This document shows positions 19,442 to 28,054 of a stretch of 64,000 nucleotides of DNA, piece after piece. The notes beneath the pieces are model-generated. The model did no database searches. It had not been told where the DNA came from and saw only the letters and a program-made list of their open reading frames with translations. This DNA is from Nitrosomonas sp. Nm84. GTDB taxonomy: Bacteria; Pseudomonadota; Gammaproteobacteria; Burkholderiales; Nitrosomonadaceae. Position numbers and translations under genes: made by a program. How positions within the stretch are numbered: position 1 is the first letter of the stretch; each line of letters starts with the position of its first letter. The DNA is taken from the NCBI RefSeq assembly GCF_003201565.1, contig NZ_QJJP01000003.1:38073-102072 (forward strand), in the 5' to 3' direction.

Positions 19442-20161
19442 TCAGCTCGATTCCGTGCGATGATCCGCTTCAAGCTTCTTCCACACGCACTTATCGTTAC
19501 TTTCGCGTGCAATGCTTTCCAATATCGCCAGATGCTGGGCGTGTTCATCCGCTGTCGCTACAATGATCTTCAAGTCGCAACCGTCCAGATGATCCACTGC
19601 GTATTGTGTAAGCTCACTATGCCCCAGCTCAATATGCAGACTTTCTTGGCCGCGTGTCATGGCCAAATAAACTTCCGCCAGCAGCTCCGCATCCAGCAAC
19701 GCGCCATGCAGCGTTCGTTTGGAATTATCGATGGCGTAACGTTCGCATAAGGCGTCAAGATTATTACGTTTACCGGGATGCAATTCCTTGGCCAGCTTCA
19801 ATGTGTCCGTTATGGATAGGCAATAACTACCTAATATCTGCAAATTCATTAAATTCAACTCATGGTTGAGAAACCCGACATCGAATGGCGCATTATGGAT
19901 AATAAGCTCGGCATCACTGATAAAGCTCAGGAATTCCTTCGATATTTCATGGAACTTCGGCTTGTCTTGCAGAAATTCCGTGGTTAAACCATGTACCTGC
20001 AACGCACCCTCATCGCTGTCGCGTCCGGGATTGAGGTAATAGTGGAAGTGATTGCCGGTAAACTGCCTGTTATTTAACTCCACCGCCGCTATTTCTACAA
20101 TGCGATGCCCTTGTTTATGATCCAGGCCAGTTGTTTCGGTATCCAGTATTATTTGGCGCAT
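19442..20161 (-). CDS. dnaQ: DNA polymerase III epsilon subunit, proofreading exonuclease
   Basis: 239 residues. DEDDh exonuclease motifs: ExoI D-T-E-T-T-G-L near residue 7, ExoII H-N-A-P-F-D-V-G-F, and ExoIII H-G-A-L-L-D-A-E. It removes misincorporated 3' nucleotides during replication as part of the Pol III core. Third gene of the minus-strand unit methyltransferase-rnhA-dnaQ, 10 nt after rnhA; the rnhA-dnaQ pairing is widespread in proteobacteria. Confidence 0.95.
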   Translation of the reverse strand: MRQIILDTETTGLDHKQGHRIVEIAAVELNNRQFTGNHFHYYLNPGRDSDEGALQVHGLTTEFLQDKPKFHEISKEFLSFISDAELIIHNAPFDVGFLNHELNLMNLQILGSYCLSITDTLKLAKELHPGKRNNLDALCERYAIDNSKRTLHGALLDAELLAEVYLAMTRGQESLHIELGHSELTQYAVDHLDGCDLKIIVATADEHAQHLAILESIARESNDKCVWKKLEADHRTESS

Positions 20162-20171
20162 ATTAAAATTT

Positions 20172-20642
20172 CTAAGTACTTTGCATGTCGTCGGCGGAAA
20201 TCATTTCAACGCCACGATTTGCCAGTTCATCGGCCCGCTCGTTATCATCATTGCCCGAGTGACCGCGCACCCAACACCATTCAATGTCATGTTGTTGCGT
20301 CAGTTGATCAAGCAATTTCCACAGATCCTCATTTTTAACCGGCTTTTTTGCGGATGTTCGCCAGTTATGGGCTTTCCATGCATCGATCCACTCACTGATG
20401 CCTTTCTGTACATATTGCGAATCAGTATGCAACTGTACCTTGCACGGGCGCTTTAACGATTCTAATGCACGTATTGCCGCCAGCAGCTCCATGCGGTTAT
20501 TCGTTGTTAATATTTCGCCACCAAAAATCTCACGCTCATGACCCGCATAACGTAACAGAGCCCCCCACCCACCGATGCCTGGATTTCCTTTACATGCGCC
20601 ATCCGTATATATTTCCACGACTTTAGAATCTCCGGTATTCAT
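20172..20642 (-). CDS. rnhA: Ribonuclease HI
   Basis: 156 residues, standard RNase HI length. The four metal-binding acidic residues are visible: D in [13 protein letters not shown] in N-N-R-M-E-L-L-A, D in H-T-D-S-Q-Y-V, and D in N-E-R-A-D-E-L-A-N. It degrades the RNA strand of RNA-DNA hybrids. The start overlaps the stop of the upstream methyltransferase by four bases, indicating coupling. Confidence 0.97.
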   Translation of the reverse strand: MNTGDSKVVEIYTDGACKGNPGIGGWGALLRYAGHEREIFGGEILTTNNRMELLAAIRALESLKRPCKVQLHTDSQYVQKGISEWIDAWKAHNWRTSAKKPVKNEDLWKLLDQLTQQHDIEWCWVRGHSGNDDNERADELANRGVEMISADDMQST

Positions 20643-21415
20643 GGTTTATTCGATTCATCAATCAGCTTTGAGCGATCCGAAGATTGTTCCTCTGTGGAAA
20701 TTTTATTATTCAGTCTCTGTGCAGCCGACGCCATACGCGCTTTCGGGTTAAAGCAATTTTTCCAACCGGGCTTAATAATACGCATGCCATGCATGTGCTT
20801 AATCGCATGCAAAAAGTAAACTCCGCCTGAAATCGGCCACCAACGATCACCTGCGGCTTCCATAAAACTAAACCGCCGAATCCATTTTTCCTGTTTAAAG
20901 GGTGGCGCATAGCAACTCAATCGGCCGCCGGCCATTTCAAAATCCAGTAATTTCAACCAATCTTTAAGTCTTGATAGCGCGATAAAATTTCCATTCCATG
21001 GATACTCTTTCGGCGTAGATTTTAAATAGCGGCAAACACCCCATAAGCTCATTGGATTAAATCCTGATATGACGACATGCCCCTCAGGAATCAGAATTCG
21101 GTAGACTTCCCGTAGAATTTGATGTGGATTATGATTAAACTCAAGCACGTGTGGCAAAATTACGAGATCCATGCTATTACTTTCAATAGGAAGAAAATCA
21201 GCTGCGGCACGCACGGATACCCGATTTTCAAGTCCCATCGAGAAATGCAAAGGCATCCTGTTCAGACGAAGGAAATTAAATTGCGACAAGCCTATCTGAA
21301 CTGCATTATAGCCAAAGATATTTGCCACAGCTTGATCAAAATAGCGATACTCTTGGTCGACAAAATATCGGCCAAGTGAAGATTCAAACCATTGCTGATG
21401 ATTATTTACAATCAT
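20639..21415 (-). CDS. Class I SAM-dependent methyltransferase (Methyltransf_11 type)
   Basis: 258 residues. The central part (about 75-130) has the methyltransferase fold landmarks: [20 protein letters not shown] then [19 protein letters not shown], typical of the Methyltransf_11 family. The gene sits upstream of rnhA and divergent from gloB, a position conserved in many beta- and gammaproteobacteria. The methyl acceptor is not known from sequence. The last 40 residues are polar and probably disordered. Confidence 0.85.
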   Translation of the reverse strand: MIVNNHQQWFESSLGRYFVDQEYRYFDQAVANIFGYNAVQIGLSQFNFLRLNRMPLHFSMGLENRVSVRAAADFLPIESNSMDLVILPHVLEFNHNPHQILREVYRILIPEGHVVISGFNPMSLWGVCRYLKSTPKEYPWNGNFIALSRLKDWLKLLDFEMAGGRLSCYAPPFKQEKWIRRFSFMEAAGDRWWPISGGVYFLHAIKHMHGMRIIKPGWKNCFNPKARMASAAQRLNNKISTEEQSSDRSKLIDESNKP

Positions 21416-21502
21416 TATTAATTAGCTTATCTACTTAAATTGGTATCGTTTTTTGTTATTTGAGCGTATCAGCTCTCAGTAATTTTTACATGGGGGAATG
21501 TC

Positions 21503-22276
21503 ATGTTGACCATTTATCCTGTACATGCTTTTAAAGACAATTATATATGGGTTATCCATAATCAGGATTATGCTGTTGTTGTCGATCCGGGCATAGCCTC
21601 TCCCATTATTGAATATCTTACGTTAAATAAATTGCGATTAAGTGCAATCCTCATTACGCATCACCATCATGATCATACAGACGGCAATGCCGAATTACTT
21701 AAATTGTTCGATGTTCCAGTCTATGGGCCGCAACATGAATTTATCTCAACAGTCACTCATTCGGTGAAAGAAGGGGATCAGCTCAATTTGCCAGAAATAT
21801 CGCTTCATCTCGCCATCTTGGATACCCCCGGACATACACAAGGACATATCACTTATTATGGGTCGGATCCAATCAATTTGGTATTCTGCGGAGATACCCT
21901 TTTTTCTTGTGGATGCGGACGGATTTTTGAAGGAACTCCACAGCAAATGTATGAATCGCTGCAAAAAATTTGTCGATTGCCTGATGATGCCTTTGTTTAT
22001 TGTACGCACGAATACACACTAAGTAACATTCGTTTTGCCAGAACCGTCGATCCAGGAAATCTGCAGCTGATCGAATTGGAACGCACAGCACAAGCATTAC
22101 GTAATAAACATATCCCAACAATTCCTACTACGCTTGCACTTGAAAAGACAGTCAATCCTTTTTTACGCTGCGATCAGCAAGACATTGTTCGTGGCGCGCA
22201 GAATTATTCTGCCAAATCCCTTTTGGACCCTGTAAGTGTTTTCACGGTGTTACGTGAATGGAAAAACAATTTTTGA
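21503..22276 (+). CDS. gloB: Hydroxyacylglutathione hydrolase (glyoxalase II)
   Basis: 257 residues, metallo-beta-lactamase fold. The binuclear metal site is visible: T-H-H-H-H-D-H-T-D near residue 55, H of D-T-P-G-H-T-Q-G-H near 110, D of F-C-G-D-T-L-F, and H of C-T-H-E-Y-T near 170. G-C-G-R-I-F-E-G-T is the usual GloB signature. It hydrolyses S-lactoylglutathione to lactate and glutathione in methylglyoxal detoxification. Divergent from the methyltransferase-rnhA-dnaQ unit. A GGGGG run lies 6 nt before the ATG. Confidence 0.96.
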   Translation: MLTIYPVHAFKDNYIWVIHNQDYAVVVDPGIASPIIEYLTLNKLRLSAILITHHHHDHTDGNAELLKLFDVPVYGPQHEFISTVTHSVKEGDQLNLPEISLHLAILDTPGHTQGHITYYGSDPINLVFCGDTLFSCGCGRIFEGTPQQMYESLQKICRLPDDAFVYCTHEYTLSNIRFARTVDPGNLQLIELERTAQALRNKHIPTIPTTLALEKTVNPFLRCDQQDIVRGAQNYSAKSLLDPVSVFTVLREWKNNF

Positions 22277-22350
22277 AGAAATTCAGAATATTTTTACAGA
22301 ATTACTAAGTATTCTCATGAATGGCAAAAATAACAACTTGATCTTATTAA

Positions 22351-22396
22351 ACTAAAAAGGCAATTTGACTGCAACAAAGCATTTGTCAAATTGCCT
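22351..22396 (-). terminator. Intrinsic terminator of the P460 gene
   Basis: A perfect 12-bp inverted repeat, AGGCAATTTGAC (22358-22369) and GTCAAATTGCCT (22385-22396), with a 15-nt loop. Read on the minus strand it is followed by TTTTTAG, as expected for the gene ending at 22436. No T-run follows on the plus strand. Confidence 0.8.
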
Positions 22397-22435
22397 GATT
22401 ACAAAAAACTTATTGGCAGATAAATCAGCTATCCG

Positions 22436-23026
22436 CTATTTCTTGGGTTTGGCTGCACGTAATACCGGGTAATGCTGTATGAAAACCATATCCTGCGCGG
22501 CATGGTCTTTATGGCAAGCTGCACAGGCATCATCCGCCTGTATTGCACCTTGCTTGGCTTCATAGGATTCAAAACCAAAGAACGCCCAGTTGCCGGGTCT
22601 GTCCGGATAGCGCTTGGAATCTTTTACCATGGCGGCGATTCCATTGAATTCACCTTGAAAATAACCATTTCCGCTTGCCGATTCTTTTGCACCTACACTA
22701 ACGAGTTCCTTAACGATGATTGTGCCATCACGGAACTCACCTGTTTTTTTCCAATGATTCCAACTGGCTGGATCGATGTATACGTTATGAAATTCAGGAA
22801 ATGCAGGTTTTCCATCATTCATATCATTGGGAGTAACTGGTGCACCCACAAAAATCCATTCACGATAGTCTCTTGGCGTAAGCAATGCATTTTCTTTAGT
22901 AAAATTACCAAACTTCTGATCTTTATGGTGTCCATGCGCATCAGAAGCACTTACCGGACTTGCCAGCGCAAGAGATAACAATACCGGGGCGATACTACCT
23001 AATAGCGTCTTTTTAAACTGTAACAT
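22436..23026 (-). CDS. Cytochrome P460 family c-type haem protein, periplasmic
   Basis: 196 residues. Signal peptide with a likely cleavage after A-S-A (about residue 28). The haem-binding C-A-A-C-H is at residues 168-172 close to the C-terminus, followed by F-I-Q-H-Y-P-V-L-R, the layout of cytochrome P460 and cytochrome c'-beta proteins. In ammonia oxidisers P460 enzymes oxidise hydroxylamine or handle NO (family knowledge). P460 also needs a lysine cross-linked to the haem; K106 in I-I-V-K-E-L is a candidate, but I cannot assign it without a structure alignment. Monocistronic: its own terminator downstream and the unrelated PEP-CTERM gene upstream. Confidence 0.85.
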   Translation of the reverse strand: MLQFKKTLLGSIAPVLLSLALASPVSASDAHGHHKDQKFGNFTKENALLTPRDYREWIFVGAPVTPNDMNDGKPAFPEFHNVYIDPASWNHWKKTGEFRDGTIIVKELVSVGAKESASGNGYFQGEFNGIAAMVKDSKRYPDRPGNWAFFGFESYEAKQGAIQADDACAACHKDHAAQDMVFIQHYPVLRAAKPKK

Positions 23027-23252
23027 AATAAGCCCTTAAAATGATTAAAGAAACGTAACGAAAAAGCAATAGCATATACTGCCTTCTTTTTTATGGTAGT
23101 CAGACATATCATCTTCGTCAAGAGGTAAGTCAGATAGCTTTAACAAAAAAATCGTTTGCCTATCCGATTCCAAAAAAATGAAAAAACTAGCGGCAAGCGC
23201 TCCAACCGACACTATGATTCCTTGAGTGAATTTCTCCTGCGGCCATCACAAG

Positions 23253-23292
23253 AAAAAAAGCCCCTGAAAGAATAATACTTTCAGAGGCTTTT
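23253..23292 (-). terminator. Intrinsic terminator of the PEP-CTERM gene
   Basis: On the minus strand AAGCCTCTGAAAG pairs with CTTTCAGGGGCTT around a 7-nt loop (one G-T pair), followed by a run of T. It lies 20 nt after the stop codon at 23312. Confidence 0.88.
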
Positions 23293-23311
23293 AAAAATTG
23301 AAGCTAAGATT

Positions 23312-23899
23312 TTAGTTTTGTTTTTGTCTACGTAATGAAAATCCCACCAAACCCAATCCAACCAACAACATAGCATAGGTTTCTGGTTCTGGAACAGGTG
23401 AAACATACCAAGCAGAGTCGCCATTAGTACCAATACCTTGTACATGCAGTGCTAAATCCCCATTGCTTGGAAGCAAAGCAGATCCCAATCCACCGACATG
23501 CCAGGTAACTGATTCAAATCCTGTGAGCTTATCATTGTGTGGATTGATCAAGTCGTATCTAAAATCAAATATGCCGGTTGGTCCCCCACCATTTTGCAAA
23601 CTAACTGCAGCCACACCGCCACCTGCATTAGTTGAAACTGATGTTGGTTTAATACCATCCACAGCCAATGCGCCTATGAATGAACTTGCACCAAAGATTG
23701 TGTTTAAGTCTAAAGCCGATAGCGTAAATGTCCAATCACCACCACCGTTATCTGTAATCTCCAAATCAGCAAAATACGGATTTGCAGGCCCATTCCCAGC
23801 CAATAGTTGACCAAACTGATAACTTGCGGCTTGAGCACTACTTCCAAAGATAATAAGTCCAGCAATCATTATCGATATTGTTAATTTTCTTAAAATCAT
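23312..23899 (-). CDS. PEP-CTERM sorting-domain exported protein
   Basis: 195 residues from the ATG at 23899, chosen because AGGAG lies about 8 nt upstream and a clear signal peptide follows (M-I-L-R-K-L-T-I-S-I-M-I-A-G-L-I, cleavage near A-Q-A-A). The body is a beta-rich secreted domain of unknown function with G-G-G-D-W-T-F-T-L-S-A. The C-terminus is the canonical PEP-CTERM signal: V-P-E-P-E-T-Y-A-M-L-L-V-G-L-G-L-V-G-F and a basic R-R-Q-K end. Such proteins are processed by exosortase (EpsH/XrtA type), often in exopolysaccharide producers; no exosortase gene lies here. Confidence 0.9.
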   Translation of the reverse strand: MILRKLTISIMIAGLIIFGSSAQAASYQFGQLLAGNGPANPYFADLEITDNGGGDWTFTLSALDLNTIFGASSFIGALAVDGIKPTSVSTNAGGGVAAVSLQNGGGPTGIFDFRYDLINPHNDKLTGFESVTWHVGGLGSALLPSNGDLALHVQGIGTNGDSAWYVSPVPEPETYAMLLVGLGLVGFSLRRQKQN

Positions 23900-24354
23900 T
23901 TTTATTACTCCTAAAAAATCGTTGCATTGATCCATTGACTTCCATGTATCAAAATATTTTGCAATTACAACGTAATAAAGATTGTTTACTACGGCGCTCA
24001 CTTTAACTGCTCCAACAACTTGGCTCAATAGACAATTAGTCCTTATTTATTAGTACCTTTGCACCTCTATTAATTAGTATTGTTGTCATGAATGAATCAT
24101 TGCAGCGGCGCTGCACACCAGTATTGCGGCCACAACATCGACCATGACAAGTACGACTGTTAGCGCGGCGCAAGCCGAAACGTAGAGATTATGTTCAATG
24201 TTCTTGATGACCAGCTTTATAGATAAAATGGCATTAAAGCTGGCATAAAAACTGTAAAGACAATTTCTGAGATAGTATTGCGATCACTACTGTCCCGTTA
24301 ACTTTCAAAGTAGAGACATCTGAAAATCGGAGACGTGGTACCGGTTTAAAATTG
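23900..24354. other. Intergenic region upstream of the PEP-CTERM gene
   Basis: 455 bases without a convincing gene. It holds the PEP-CTERM promoter region and a 9-bp inverted repeat (CCAGCTTTA 24211-24219 / TAAAGCTGG 24235-24243) without a T-run. Its right border is the IS3-like terminal repeat at 24355. Confidence 0.45.
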
Positions 24355-24377
24355 TGAATCTCCCCGGTTTTTCAGGA
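24355..24377 (+). repeat. IS3-like terminal inverted repeat, left
   Basis: Begins TGAATCTCCCCGG. The reverse complement of 27959-27981 begins TGAATCGCCCCGG; over 23 positions 17 agree, 12 of the first 13. With the transposase remnant next to the right repeat, this looks like the left end of one element. Confidence 0.6.
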
Positions 24378-24461
24378 AATAAAATAATTGGATAAGAGGG
24401 AGGGATGAAAAATCAAATCAGTTATTAAACAACCCCGTGGCAAGACCACGGGGAATCGCAG

Positions 24462-27400
24462 TTAAATCATTACATAAATGTCATTGCCTGCGTTGCCGAC
24501 AAGGTGGTCAGCGCCCATCAAATGATCCGTACCATCGGTGCCGGTCATGTAACCGTCGGCGGTGGTCGCTTGGATCATGTTGAAACTGTCAGCCGGCAAA
24601 TGGGACGAGACGATGAGTTCGACCTTATCGAGCAGGCCGCCGACGCTATCGTTGTCGCCTGCGACGGAACGGAAGGCGAGCACGTCATTTCCGCCGGTGC
24701 CGGTTGCGTGGAAATGGTAACCCGTCATGGTGGAATTGGCAGGCATCACCGTTCCAATGACAGCGCCATTCCACAACACTTCCATCTTGGACGATGCGAT
24801 GAAGCTGGGACGTCCGGCATAATCAAAAGAGATGCCGTAATATTTGCCGGTCTCGGTGTTCACCGATTGCGACAATACACCGTTATATGCATCGACCTCG
24901 GTGAAAGCTCGACCCGCCGGAGCACTCATGCCGTTATGGCCGCTATCCCACAGTTCGATCTGATTGGTCGAGGATTGCCAGGGCCCGACTTTGCCATTCT
25001 TGAACAGCTTATAAGCATTGTCGCCGAGATCACCCGTGAAGGCTTCGAAGCCGCCATTGATAATCAGATTGACGGTAGCGGGCGGCGGCGTTGTCGAAGC
25101 TGTCAAAGATACGGCGTCGACGTCAATATCGAAGTTCGACTGCCCCTTCGGACTCACGTCCGACAGGCGAATGGCCGTATGTGCCGAGGTCGCGGTGAAC
25201 GTCATGGAATATTCGGTCATGCCGTTCTTGATCGCGACCGTCTCGCTATCGACGAGCGTTGTGCCGTTCAATGCCTCCATCTTGATTTGCGCATCGGCGG
25301 TCGTGAGACCGTATACCGCCGCCTTGAATTTCAACGTATAGATTTGGCCGACAACCGTGTTGATACCCTGCGACAGCACAGCATCATGGGAATTGGCCCA
25401 GCCGTCGAAGGCGAAATATTTGCTGCCTTCGGCAGTACGCGAAGCCGTCGTATCGACTCCGCCGGCACCCGTCAGCGTCCAAGCTACGCCGACCTTACCA
25501 AATCCGGCAGGGCTCGCTTCAAAGCCGCCATCGGCGATCAGATTGCCGGTAGCGGACGGGGGCAAGGTCAGCATTACCTTGTCCAGGAGACCGCCGACGC
25601 TGTCATTGTCGTCGGCGATAGACCGGAAGGCGAGCGCGTCATTTCCGCCGGTGCCTGTCACTTTGAAGCTGTAAGCTTTGAAGGTCGCATCGTTTGGTGT
25701 GATCGCGGCAATCACTTGCCCGTTCCACAGCACCTCCATCTTCGAGGACACTACGTAATTGGGGCGCCCCGAAAAATCGAAGGACAGGTCATAGCTCTTA
25801 CCCGCTTCTGTCTTGATCTGTTGCGACAGGATTCCGTTCTGTGCGTCGATTTCGGTGAAGATACGTCCGACGGGAGCGCTCACGCCGTTATGTCCGCTAT
25901 CCCACAGTTCGATCTGGTTGGTCGAAGATTGCCAGGGGCCGACTTCGCCATTCTTAAACAGCTTATAAGCATTGTCAACGAGATCACCCGTGAAGGCTTC
26001 AAAGCCGCCATTGACGACCAGATTGCTGGCAGTGGGTGGCGCATTCGGATCGGTCGGCACACCGCCACTACCATCGGCCTCGAAATAAGTGAAGGTCGGT
26101 TCGACGGAAAGGATGGGCGCTTTTGAAGGAACACCCTTGTCGTTCCAGGCAAACAACATCCAATTGCCGGCGGACAGATCGCCGACGCCATCTGGAACCG
26201 TTACAGTAAGGGTATTGTAGGTGCCCTTGGCGAATTGCAGTTCGAAGAAGCCGTTGTCCATATTGGACGAATGCGTAACGGCACCGGTCTTGGTGAAGGT
26301 CAGCTTGGTGATTGCCGCCGCATTATCTACGGTGACGGAGAAAGTCTGACCCGGTACGATTTCCTGCGGTGCGGAGGTGATGACTGGCCGCATGGCTTCA
26401 TTGCCGTTGGCGTCGAAAAGATAGGGTGGCTTGAAGATCTGGTAGTTCTTGTTCGGATCGGCCGTGCCGCCCATCGACATCACCGTACCGTCGGTAAGCA
26501 GAATGCCGGCAGAGTGATAGAGGCGATCTTCGACTTCCGGCGCGAGCTTGGTGATCTGATTGGTGTTGGGGTTCCACAGGGTCGGTACACGATCAGCGCC
26601 AGCGGGATTATCGACCTGATTGCCACCGCCAGTGATGAGTACCGAGCCGTCGGCAAGTACAGACATGTTCGACCAATGAATCTGCGAGGCAACATTGGCA
26701 CCGGTCTTAACAAATGTCGGCGTCGCGTCGTTGATGTCCATGGTCCACAGGTCGCCATTGCTGGCCATGATCAGGATCTTACCTTCGGCATACATGATCG
26801 CCGGTTGACCCCAACCGGTGGAAAAGGGAACTGTACCGATCTGGGTCAGCTTGCCATTGCCTGACGGATCGAAGAAGTTCACTTCCTGTACGCCATCGGC
26901 GCCTTTACCGTTTGAAAAGTAGATGATGTCGCCGGCACTGTTTAGGAACGTCTTGGGGTAAAAGGCAGCGTCGCCGGCAGCTCCGATGAAATCATTCTCG
27001 GCAGCGCCGGTCAATTGTCGCCAACCCTCGCCCGGCGTGTAGATTTCCGGGATTGGCATGCCGATGTGGGTGGTCGTATACTGTGTTCCACCCAGAACAA
27101 CCATTTGCCCGGTCGGCAGCGAGATCAGCGTGGGATACCAGCGCGGAAAGACCATTTCGCCGTCTCCGGCGGGCATGATGTGTCCGGTCGCAGGGTCGAA
27201 AATGTTGATGTCCGACGTTCCCTGGCCCTGCCATGTGTTGTTCGGCACTCCACCGCCCGACATCATCACCTTGTCAGTACCGGGAATAATCATGGCTGCT
27301 GCGCAAAATATGTCTGACGTGGTTGTGCCGCTGTGATCGATGAGCGTGTTCTGACCAGTCGCTGGATCGAAGATTGAATGATACCAATGGCCGGGGCTAC

Positions 27401-27524
27401 CAGGCACCCAGCTCTGGTCGGTTCCGAACGTCAGCAGTTTACCATCGGACAATACGACCGCATGCGCTGGAACGTAGGGATAGGCTTGTAGGGAGCCCCA
27501 CTGGCCAGTTGTATTTGCAGGCAT
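24462..27524 (-). CDS. Galactose/glyoxal-oxidase-like copper-radical oxidase with RTX tail
   Basis: 1020 residues. The first ~490 form a kelch-type propeller plus the DUF1929 domain seen in galactose and glyoxal oxidases. All copper-radical residues can be matched: C74 (D-I-F-C) and Y130 (R-W-Y-P) for the Cys-Tyr cofactor, Y336-H337 (R-L-Y-H-S) and H418 (V-T-H-S-S-N) for copper. Such enzymes oxidise alcohols or aldehydes and release H2O2. Three related N-L-(V/I)-x-(N/D)-G-G-F-E beta domains follow; the first and third share long stretches such as L-F-K-N-G-x-V-G-P-W-Q-S-S. A short RTX-like end (T-G-T-D-G-T-D-H-L-M-G-A-D, G-N-A-G-N-D) suggests type I secretion; no signal peptide. Base composition is clearly GC-richer than its surroundings, and IS3-type inverted repeats flank it, so it was probably acquired. 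Confidence 0.88.
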   Translation of the reverse strand: MPANTTGQWGSLQAYPYVPAHAVVLSDGKLLTFGTDQSWVPGSPGHWYHSIFDPATGQNTLIDHSGTTTSDIFCAAAMIIPGTDKVMMSGGGVPNNTWQGQGTSDINIFDPATGHIMPAGDGEMVFPRWYPTLISLPTGQMVVLGGTQYTTTHIGMPIPEIYTPGEGWRQLTGAAENDFIGAAGDAAFYPKTFLNSAGDIIYFSNGKGADGVQEVNFFDPSGNGKLTQIGTVPFSTGWGQPAIMYAEGKILIMASNGDLWTMDINDATPTFVKTGANVASQIHWSNMSVLADGSVLITGGGNQVDNPAGADRVPTLWNPNTNQITKLAPEVEDRLYHSAGILLTDGTVMSMGGTADPNKNYQIFKPPYLFDANGNEAMRPVITSAPQEIVPGQTFSVTVDNAAAITKLTFTKTGAVTHSSNMDNGFFELQFAKGTYNTLTVTVPDGVGDLSAGNWMLFAWNDKGVPSKAPILSVEPTFTYFEADGSGGVPTDPNAPPTASNLVVNGGFEAFTGDLVDNAYKLFKNGEVGPWQSSTNQIELWDSGHNGVSAPVGRIFTEIDAQNGILSQQIKTEAGKSYDLSFDFSGRPNYVVSSKMEVLWNGQVIAAITPNDATFKAYSFKVTGTGGNDALAFRSIADDNDSVGGLLDKVMLTLPPSATGNLIADGGFEASPAGFGKVGVAWTLTGAGGVDTTASRTAEGSKYFAFDGWANSHDAVLSQGINTVVGQIYTLKFKAAVYGLTTADAQIKMEALNGTTLVDSETVAIKNGMTEYSMTFTATSAHTAIRLSDVSPKGQSNFDIDVDAVSLTASTTPPPATVNLIINGGFEAFTGDLGDNAYKLFKNGKVGPWQSSTNQIELWDSGHNGMSAPAGRAFTEVDAYNGVLSQSVNTETGKYYGISFDYAGRPSFIASSKMEVLWNGAVIGTVMPANSTMTGYHFHATGTGGNDVLAFRSVAGDNDSVGGLLDKVELIVSSHLPADSFNMIQATTADGYMTGTDGTDHLMGADHLVGNAGNDIYVMI

Positions 27525-27821
27525 TTCGATACTCCTTTATATTTTAATGCGGCAAATACCGATCTTCGGCGCCAATCAAGTTGATCCGTTGTGTTACAAC
27601 TTGTGGATCACCATGGCTAGGTGAGTGACAAGCAAATCCGGCGTCAAAACAATGCCCGACTACTTCGCTGCAGGCAAAGCCCCAAACCTGCTTCAGGCGT
27701 GGCTCGACGATCGATATTTACTTCGCATATTGAATTCTAGTTCATTGATATAGAACGCCTCATCCTATCATTTGCAATAACGCCTGCACACCCCCTAACC
27801 AGCTGGTGCAGTATCGAAAAA
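27525..27821. other. Upstream region of the copper-radical oxidase gene
   Basis: About 300 bases between the oxidase start and the transposase remnant. It must contain the oxidase promoter on the minus strand; no gene or clear motif is seen. It may include further decayed IS sequence. Confidence 0.4.
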
Positions 27822-27942
27822 GTGGCGTTTGCCACCTTCGAATGGACAATCGCCGGCTATTGGAGTCGATTGGAATATTCCACCAGCGGAATTTGAAATG
27901 GCATATTATCGCCAATTAAAGGAGTCAGCTGATGCAGCTTGA
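27822..27942 (+). pseudogene. IS3-family transposase (OrfB) C-terminal remnant
   Basis: Reading with frame changes gives F-A-T-F-E-W, then N-R-R-L-L-E-S-I-G (27850-27876), then from 27862 I-P-P-A-E-F-E-M-A-Y-Y-R-Q-L-K-E-S and a TGA at 27940-27942. This is the typical end of IS3-family OrfB proteins (E-W-V-D-W-F-N-N-R-R-L then I-P-P-A-E). At least one deletion and one frameshift are present, and everything upstream is missing. Confidence 0.82.
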
Positions 27943-27958
27943 CTCAAACCAAAAAGTC

Positions 27959-27981
27959 TCCGCAATTCCCGGGGCGATTCA
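27959..27981 (-). repeat. IS3-like terminal inverted repeat, right
   Basis: Ends CCCGGGGCGATTCA, 17 nt after the transposase stop, which is where an IS3-family right end is expected. Inverted partner at 24355-24377. Confidence 0.65.
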
Positions 27982-28054
27982 TGGTCACTTTTCGACCGGC
28001 GCCGACAAATCTGAGTTACTGTCGATTTATTTCTTATATGGATGTACATACTTC

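Noticed and set aside
24211..24243. 9-bp inverted repeat as a terminator
   Set aside because: No T-run on either strand and no gene ends next to it.
24504..26126. A 540-codon plus-strand frame opposite the copper-radical oxidase
   Set aside because: It is antisense to a gene with intact catalytic residues; long antisense frames are expected at high GC. No family resemblance and no ribosome site.
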